Assembly (NCBI RefSeq): GCF_042477335.2
Contig: NC_091257.1
Location: 46,904,501-46,968,500 of the forward strand
Direction: 5' to 3'
Origin: Ovis canadensis
Lineage: Eukaryota; Chordata; Mammalia; Artiodactyla; Bovidae
DNA length: 64,000 bases
The notes beneath the pieces were generated by a model that ran no database searches, was not told the DNA's origin, and saw only the letters and a list, made by a program, of their open reading frames with translations. Of this stretch, positions 57,588-64,000 are shown piece after piece. The position numbers and the translations under genes were made by a program. Each line of letters opens with the position of its first letter. Position 1 is the stretch's first letter.

Positions 57588-58393
57588 TTTTAGAATCAGC
57601 TTATCATTTTCCACAGAAAAGTTGGAATTTTATTGAGGTTGTAACAAATTGTATCACTTTTTAAAAATCTTATTTTATAACTTCTGTTTTTGGTATGAGG
57701 AAATAATTTATACTTTTGGGGGAGATTTGTCCATTTATAATCATATAGTCTATGAATAATGACATTTTGCTTTTCTTTTTTCCTAATACTTAAACACCGT
57801 TTCTTTCTCTCGCTTCATTATACTGGCTAGGACTTCAGTACAGTCTTGAATAGAAATGGTAATGGTGTAACCTTTGGTTTATTCTTGTCCTCAGAGGTAT
57901 TAAAAATTCTTAATGTACTGTGGTTAACTTGATATTGCCATAGGTTTTTTGTGGATACCTTAAACTGATGAAGCAAGTACTCCAAAGCCTAGCTGGGTTT
58001 ACCCAGCTCTCTATTCTTACAAGACCCTACACTCTAATATTTGTCTCCCTACATCTTTGAGCTAGGACTCTCAGAGGCTCTGTATAGCTGTTGGATTGGG
58101 AGAGATTCCTTGTTCCACTATTCCAGGAGCCTACTGTTAAATTTTAATGCACATTTACTAACTCTGTCTTTAACTGATAGAGTTCTGTCTTCCATTAACA
58201 TGGATCCTAATGACATCTTTAGAAGTGGTTCAAAACTTTGTGGGATTGAACACCTAAAAAGCTGAAAACCATGCTTCTAATCTTTTAGCAAATGTATGTA
58301 TAATTAATTTAGCACTTTTTTCAGACTCCTCAAAGAACTGTGAACAAAGAAAGTGCAAAAATTTAATGCTTCTTAATGGTCTTCTGAAAACAG

Positions 58394-58535
58394 GTTCAAA
58401 AGAATATTAATGGTTCCACTGATATGTTGCCGGATATGTTACCTGACCTGCCAGTCTCCCTAGTTCTGACTTGCTTGATTGTGGTTGATATTATTGAAAA
58501 ACTCAGGATATATCCTCTTAGAGGGAGGCAAAAGA
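58394..58535 (+). CDS. TMEM236: TMEM236 coding exon 3
   Basis: 142-nt exon between CTGAAAACAG and GTAAGT. The frame reads [20 protein letters not shown] and on through [27 protein letters not shown], leaving A of the next codon (Ser expected). It includes a hydrophobic segment of about 20 residues ([14 protein letters not shown]), likely a fourth membrane span, preceded by an N-glycosylation-type NGS. The longer + frame 58424-58753 runs past the donor into L1 sequence and is not a gene. An antisense L1 3' end starts within about 20 bp of the donor. Confidence 0.94.
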
Positions 58536-58544
58536 GTAAGTATT

Positions 58545-58815
58545 CTTTTATTTTATTTTCAATGCCATTCTCCCAAATCATCCCACCCTCACCCTCTCCC
58601 TCTCCCACAGAGTCCAAAAGACTGTTCTGTACATCTGTGTCTCTTTTGCTGTCTCGCATACAGGGTTATTGTTACTATCTTTCTAAATTCCATATATATG
58701 CATTAGTATACTGTATTGGTGTTTTTCTTTCAGGCTTACTTTACTCTGTATAATAGGTTCCAGTTTTATCTACCTCATTAGAACTGATTCAGTTTATTCT
58801 TTTTTTTTTTTTTTT
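58545..58815 (-). mobile_element. Ruminant L1 3' UTR fragment, antisense, next to exon 3 donor
   Basis: 'caatgccattctcccaaatc', 'agtccaaaagactgttctgt', 'actttactctgtataatagg' and a T run at about 58801-58815 correspond to the L1 3' UTR region also seen at 57100-57340. It lies just inside the intron, about 10-20 bp from the exon 3 donor. Confidence 0.72.
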
Positions 58816-60299
58816 ACATTTGAATCAGTATTCTTTTAAATACAAATATTTTTTAAAAGTTTAACATATAATTCAACTTTGTCCCTTTCTGTTATCTGTT
58901 GACATGTTTCATGATATTTTTTAAGAGCTAACATTGTAGTTAGAAGATTACAAATGAAGATATGTTAATATCATTATTTTTAAACCTACTTTGATAGCTA
59001 TACAGTTCTTTTCTTTTTTGATTTTGATAGTACTTATAAATGAATAAACTTACTAAATATTAACTACTAAATCTTTAATGTTTGCTCTAACGGGAAAATT
59101 ACCTAAGTAAATTATTATACATTTCTATTTTAGGAACTCTCTCAAAACCTTAAGTTTAGATGAATATATAAGAAGTTTAGCTTGGACACAACTGAGTGAC
59201 TAATACACTTTTTAGTCTGGATACTTTGATATGGGAATTAATATGACTACTGCAGATATTTCCTGGAGATTTATGTGCTTTTTTAAAATTTAGTTGCTTC
59301 ATAGTTGTGAATTGTCAAAATACTGAAGATTACCAAGATATGCCGCATTTTTCCAAAGGGAACAGTTGAAACTAAATATCAATTGGCCTTTTTTAAAAAG
59401 TATTTTGTTAACTGAATATTTTGTTTGGTCAATCATAAGTCCCCTCCACTTTTGTTTTACGTGATAGTATCTGTGTTCGATGTAGAATATTTGCATGGTG
59501 TGGTTATTGGATGGCAAAGATTTTGCGTTTAAAATTGGTACGTTTTGTTCATCACTTCCTGACTGATGGGGTGGATGAGGGTAAATTGAGTGAGTCATAG
59601 GAGAATGCTTTGGAGTAATAAGGTGACTACTACAACCAGGAAGGAAAACACTAGACAGTCATTTTTATGACTGAGGGGTGAGCCACCACCCCTTCCTTAT
59701 GGAGGAGTGAGCCACCACCGCTCTAGCCACTCTTGCTCCTCAGTTTGAAAAGCAGAACTGAATTGGAGGCCACCATGAAAGCTGAGACTCTGAGCTTCAT
59801 ATTTTGCACTTTGTCCTTTGGTGGGGGCCGAGAGGCTGTTAAACGTTTAAAATGACACAGGTGATAAGGCGGAGAAGATGACAGTGGCAGCCAGGGAGTC
59901 TGGAGGAAAAGGTACTCCCCAGGCACACCTGCCTTCCAGAGCTGAGTGTTTTGTCTTAAACTGAGGTGGTTTGAGAACTGTCAAACTCTTGACTACTTTT
60001 CTAGACTCCTTAATGACACAAGCCTATTTTGAAATTGGACTGTTTTTAATGAGCCTGTATTTTCCATGTGAATGTGATCTAAGTTTTTAGTGAAAATTCT
60101 TTTTCTAAAATGCACATGTATATTTTTGAGCATAAGTTATTGGCATTTTATATTTTAAGTGATGAACTGGTTTTTTAAAGGGAAATTTTCCTTGTATTCA
60201 GAAGTAATGCTGAAAAAAGAATCAAAATAAGAGAACCCCAAGGAAGAAATCAGTCCTGGGGAGAAGACTCTAGAACATCTTGTCCAATTGCTGCTTCTT

Positions 60300-60530
60300 G
60301 AAGTATAGGTGATCTACAATGTTGTGTTAATTTCTGCTGTACAGCAAAATGATTCAGTTGTACATACATAAACATTCTTTTTTGTATATTCTTTTCCATT
60401 ATGGTTTATCACAAGATATTGAATATAGCTCCTTGTGCTATACAGTAGGACCTTGGTGTTAGCCATTCTATATATACTAGTTTGCATCTGCTAACCCCAC
60501 ACTCCCATTCTATCCCTTCCCACCTCCCCA
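60300..60530 (-). mobile_element. L1 3'-end fragment, antisense
   Basis: 'atctacaatgttgtgttaat', 'ttctgctgtacagcaaaatg', 'ctccttgtgctatacagtag' and 'tatactagtttgcatctgct' match the fragment at 44484-44930. Confidence 0.75.
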
Positions 60531-60902
60531 GCTGTCTTAACTCTTTAATTCCAAGCCACCAAAATTTGATCATCATTTCGCTTTTCTTTTTGTAAGTTTA
60601 AAAAATAATAAAAGCTCTATATTTGATATATGGTTAAACCAATCTTCAATGGCCCAAGGGATCCTTTCTGCTAACTTCCTATTGCCAGTTGAGATGCCAA
60701 AGTATCAAGTAATTACCACGTTGCAATGTCTAAGTGAGTCATTTCCCATAGACTGTGGCTCAGTTGGGAATATTTTCTGGAACACAGATCTCCAAGGCAT
60801 GTAATGTCACAGGTGCCCATAGCACCTAATAGTGTCAAGTCCTAGTCATGTGAGCAAACAATAAGAATACAAGATAGAGCCTGCATGTCTCCTCCTCTTA
60901 CT

Positions 60903-61106
60903 AATGTTAGTCACTCAGTTGTGTCTGACTCTTTGTGACCCCATTGACTGTAGCCCACCAGGCTCCTCTGTCCATGGCATTCTCCAGGCAAGAATACTGT
61001 AGTGGGTAGCCATTCCTTTCTCCAGGGGATCTTCCAGACCCAGGGATCAAACGCAGGTCTCCTGCGGGGCAGGCAGATTCTTTACTGTTTGAGCCACCAG
61101 GGAGTG
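60903..61106 (-). mobile_element. Bov-tA-type SINE, antisense
   Basis: 'atgttagtcactcagttgtg', 'tctgactctttgtgacccca', 'tctccaggggatcttccaga' and 'gtttgagccaccaggg'. TCTTACTAAT occurs on both sides (60896 and 61109), a 10-bp target duplication. Confidence 0.9.
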
Positions 61107-61310
61107 GCTCTTACTAATATGTGAGTACAAATGAGCACACTTTAACGTTTCCATCTGAATTTTGCTAGCTTGGTCCCAACCTCTTAGTGACTGGACTTCA
61201 CCTCTCTTCTTCCTTCCGTGTTATTCTCTCTCGCATTTTTAAACTAGACCCAAGATGTATCTCCCATGTTCTCATTTGTTGGTCTAGACTGTTGACTATC
61301 CTTTGGAGTG

Positions 61311-61444
61311 TGTGGGCTTCAGCAGTTGTGGCACACAGGCTTAGTTGCTCCGTGGCATTTGGAATCTTCCCAGACCAGGCATTGAACCTGTGTTTCCTAC
61401 ATTGGCAGGCGGATTCTTATCCACTGTGCCACCAGGGATGTCCC
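61311..61444 (-). mobile_element. CHR-type SINE, antisense
   Basis: 'tgtgggcttcagcagttgtg', 'gcacacaggcttagttgctc', 'ggcattgaacctgtg' region and 'ccactgtgccaccagggatg'. Confidence 0.78.
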
Positions 61445-63152
61445 CTCTTAGTTTTTAGCTACTACAGACATTATTGTTCTGACTTTTTCAAAAGTGAAAG
61501 GGTTGGGAAGAAAAGGACAAGGATGTGGTTAAAATGAATAAGATGCTGTGTATTTGAACTGGGCAGGGGAGACGTGCCCAGTTAGGTCACAGGTGTGTGG
61601 ATAGTGCAGGGGGTCTCTGTTTGCGGGGACCCTCTGTCATGTACAAGAGTCAGCAGCCACTCACTCCATGATGTGTCTAGCCCAGCAGAGGTTGGAGACA
61701 GACAGAGTTAACTGCTGCTGGACGGCAGCCGAATGATATCAGTATGATGACCACAGACACTGTCCTTAGAAGACCCTGAGCATCGCACATGCCCAGACTC
61801 CTTGGCAACAGCCCTAGCCAGAAGAGAGGGACTATTATGGACTGGCTGCTCATGAGGACAAACACAGAGGGGCCACAGGGGATTGTACCAGTGGGGTGGC
61901 AAGATGGTTTGGCTCCATGGGGGGGTGTCTGCAGAGTCAGACGTGACTTGCTAGAAGTGAGATCAACAGGCTATTTGAGTGGAAAACATCATAGCCCTGC
62001 AGAGGAGGCGGTTTCCACTGCCACATCAGTAAGAGGTGCCAGGTATGATGTTGGCAGTGTAAGGTTTTCAAATAAATCTGCTCTCAGTGGCTGTGCTCCA
62101 GTTCCTTCTGTGTAGTCTCTTTAATACCAGAGACTTGGACCAAGTGCTGCAGGCACTTCAGCAGCACAGATGATCATTTCTTCAAGTGAAATGCCTCTGT
62201 GTGCAATTTCACGCTCAAAGGATATGCAAGGTTTTAAGGCTGGCATATGTAATTTATTTAAAGTTCTCCAAGCACTTCTGATGCCCACCCTGATTGAGAG
62301 CCTTTGACCATAGAAAGTATCAGGAACTGAGACCAATAGCAAGTTAAAACCCAAGAGATAAAATCCAAATTCTGAAAGGAATTTCCTTCTCAGATTTCTT
62401 TGAAATGGAACTTATCACTCCATAATCAAATAGCATGTTAGAGATGGGAAAAGAAATTAAAAAAAAAAAAAAGGACACTGCTTTTCTCTGAATAAAATGA
62501 ATGGCATCTCGAGTTCCCCCTTTGCTTCTTTTTAAGAAAAAGCTTATCACACAGTCTGAACCCAATGTGCTCACTGGTTTCCATAATGTGTTTTGCAATG
62601 TGGTTAGAGAGCACATAAGAGGAACACTGAGTCCGCAGCCATGCCAAGAAGGGGAGGGGGGCATTTCCTTTTATACTCTCCTTTTGCTGTTTAGAAGAAG
62701 GAAGTTTCAGAAAAGTATATCAGCTCTAGGATTTTCCCCCCTTCTCAAGAAACAAGTAGCCATTTACCAGACTAGGGGTGAGAGAAGGGTAGAGTTTCTG
62801 ATTTATAACTTCTAATGAAGCATCAGCTGTCAGGATTAGGTCAGCGCAGACCTGGCCAGAAACTAGACTGCCGTGGTCCCTGTGCCAAACGACATGGGGC
62901 GTCAGGTGCTGTCAGGTCTGAGCTGACCCCCTTTGAGTAGGACAGCTTTACGTGATCATAGCAATTTGGTATTTAATTGTTATTTTTTTTCTCTAGGAAG
63001 GAAGTAAAATGTATGAACATTTTTAAATATATAAAGTGCAGTTTTTGAGAATTGCAAGGTATTTTCAAAATAAACTTTTTCAGGGTCTGGTAAGAGAAAG
63101 AGAACATAAAGAATTCAGTGGGCAATACTTTATTATTTTTTTTAACCTGACA

Positions 63153-63243
63153 TTATTTTATTATTTTTTTGGCCACAGGGCATGTGGAATCTTAGTTCCA
63201 GACCAGGGATGGAACCTATGCCCCCTGTGTGGAAGCAAGTCCA
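63153..63243 (-). mobile_element. CHR-type SINE, partial, antisense
   Basis: 'ggccacagggcatgtggaat', 'cttagttccagaccagggat' and 'ggaacctatgccccctgtgt'; the tRNA-like 5' end is lost. Confidence 0.72.
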
Positions 63244-64000
63244 GCATGCATTACTTTATAATAGCAACAAAAATTTAAGGTCCCAGCTAGAAATTAAAGG
63301 GATAGGTCATGGATTTTTGGTATCTAAATTTCCTTGCATAGGATTGCAGAGAGTGACAGGTTGTGGAGCTGATGGCCAGAGAGTCTTTTAAGTCATGTAT
63401 ACATTAGTAGTGGGACACCAGCTTGCTCAGACTCTGTTGTTTAGGGTGGAGTGGGTATTGTAAAGGCTGCTTCCTATGAACTCACAAACTCTTCTTGGAA
63501 TCACTCATTGGCACGTCTGCCAGTGCTTGGTCACTCCTGTCGCTGCTGATGCCTGGGAGGCTTTGGAAAACCTTGAGTCCCCACCACCTTCGCGGGGTCC
63601 TAGAGGCTGGGCGAGCTCACTCTGCTCATGCACATGTTCTGTGGTGGCCACGGTCGCCGAAAGGTACCCAGGCTGCACTGCCAGGAATTCCAAATGCCTT
63701 CCAAAGCTTATCTTGCTTCAAGGGCTGTCTTTAGGACCCTGAGGCAGAGGGCTATCTGAGTGGTAGACCACGTGCAGCACTCGAAAGTTTTCTTGTGATG
63801 TGAGAGGACTGAGAGCATGGGGGAGGTGGGGTTCCGGGGAGGGGTTATTATTCAGCCTAGCTTTGATAGTTGGGCTTCCTTCCCTTAGTGCAGATTTTTT
63901 TTTTCCCCCACCAGAATGCCCATGATGCCCTCATGCTTATAGAACTCCGTATCAGGAATTCCTCCTACTGTTTATGCAGCAAATTTTTATGGAGGATCTA

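Larger units (their letters stand above)
55590..57990 (-). mobile_element. Ancient L1 (L1M type), antisense, with nested insertions
   Basis: 'tattcaaaatatgggctatt', 'gctgctgtgaatatccttaa', 'tggttacttgtttgaaacaa' and 'tgttctgttccacggcctac' follow ORF2 backwards. After the nested ruminant L1 it resumes at about 57590 with 'tagaatcagcttatcatttt' and runs to 'gtcctcagaggtattaaaaa'. It carries a CHR SINE (55769-55888) and a younger L1 (56870-57587). Confidence 0.72.
51763..58393 (+). other. TMEM236: TMEM236 intron 2
   Basis: GTATGG at 51763 to CTGAAAACAG at 58393, about 6.6 kb. More than two thirds is mobile elements: an L1 tail, a SINE cluster, BovB, and L1 inside L1. The stretches 51763-52300, 53131-53640 and 57990-58393 show no named feature. 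Confidence 0.8.
40644..64000 (+). other. TMEM236: TMEM236 gene, 5' part (gene span within window)
   Basis: Three coding exons (40644-40900, 51690-51762, 58394-58535) splice in frame to about 157 codons of TMEM236, formerly FAM23, a multipass membrane protein of unknown function of about 350 residues in human. The remaining coding exon, which holds the rest of the protein, is not found before 64000 and should lie downstream. It follows STAM on the same strand, as in human 10p12, where MRC1 comes next. Confidence 0.9.
58536..64000 (+). other. TMEM236: TMEM236 intron 3 (incomplete)
   Basis: GTAAGT at 58536 to the window end. No fourth coding exon was found. It contains L1 and SINE pieces listed separately. 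Stretches 58816-60299, 61450-63150 and 63250-64000 show no gene or nameable repeat, apart from short homopolymers. Confidence 0.7.

Noticed and set aside
3617..63243. tRNA-like sequences scattered through the window
   Set aside because: They are the tRNA-derived heads of CHR and Bov-tA SINEs; no complete tRNA cloverleaf outside SINEs was seen.
63476..63742. 88-codon + frame as a possible TMEM236 exon 4
   Set aside because: Sequence does not resemble the expected C-terminal part of TMEM236, and the phase and splice sites do not fit exon 3.
1..64000. CRISPR arrays, operons, riboswitches, prokaryotic-type signals
   Set aside because: The window is mammalian; regularly spaced repeats are absent and dispersed repeats are SINEs and LINEs.

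Overview
This is mammalian nuclear DNA from a ruminant, most likely cattle or another bovid. The dominant interspersed repeats are BovB LINEs, Bov-tA/Bov-A2 SINEs and tRNA-Glu-derived CHR-type SINEs, a combination found in ruminants. The coding content is small and split by introns; most long open frames are repeat translations or chance. Species is an inference from repeat content, not proven.

Region 1-13 kb carries the 3' half of STAM (signal transducing adaptor molecule 1) on the + strand: six coding exons ending at a TAG at 11950, then a 3' UTR of uncertain length. The exons encode the linker after the SH3 domain, the GAT/coiled-coil segment with the ITAM-like tyrosine motif, and the Pro/Gln-rich tail ending in QKALL. 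All internal exons join in frame with GT-AG introns. The last intron holds a 34-nt U2 snRNA fragment with a perfect 16-bp target-site duplication.

Region 13-40.5 kb is intergenic. It is AT-rich, with a MER1-like hAT element with 8-bp target-site duplications, a BovB fragment with an intact C-terminal frame, a probable LTR-like piece, a long antisense ancient L1 (about 27.1-32.1 kb) and many SINEs, including an inverted SINE pair near 32.8-33.2 kb.

Region 40.6-64 kb carries the first three coding exons of TMEM236, + strand: 40644-40900, 51690-51762 and 58394-58535. The last coding exon should lie past the window end. The order STAM then TMEM236 on one strand matches human 10p12. The introns are full of nested repeats: a 1.8-kb BovB reverse transcriptase remnant, an ancient L1 with a younger ruminant L1 inside it, and a triplicated SINE target site.

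STAM works in endosomal sorting (ESCRT-0 with HGS); TMEM236 is an uncharacterised multipass membrane protein. Nothing suggests the two work together. I found no new biological system here. The most distinctive observations are mobile-element archaeology, the U2 retropseudogene, and a possible upstream ORF overlapping the TMEM236 start codon.
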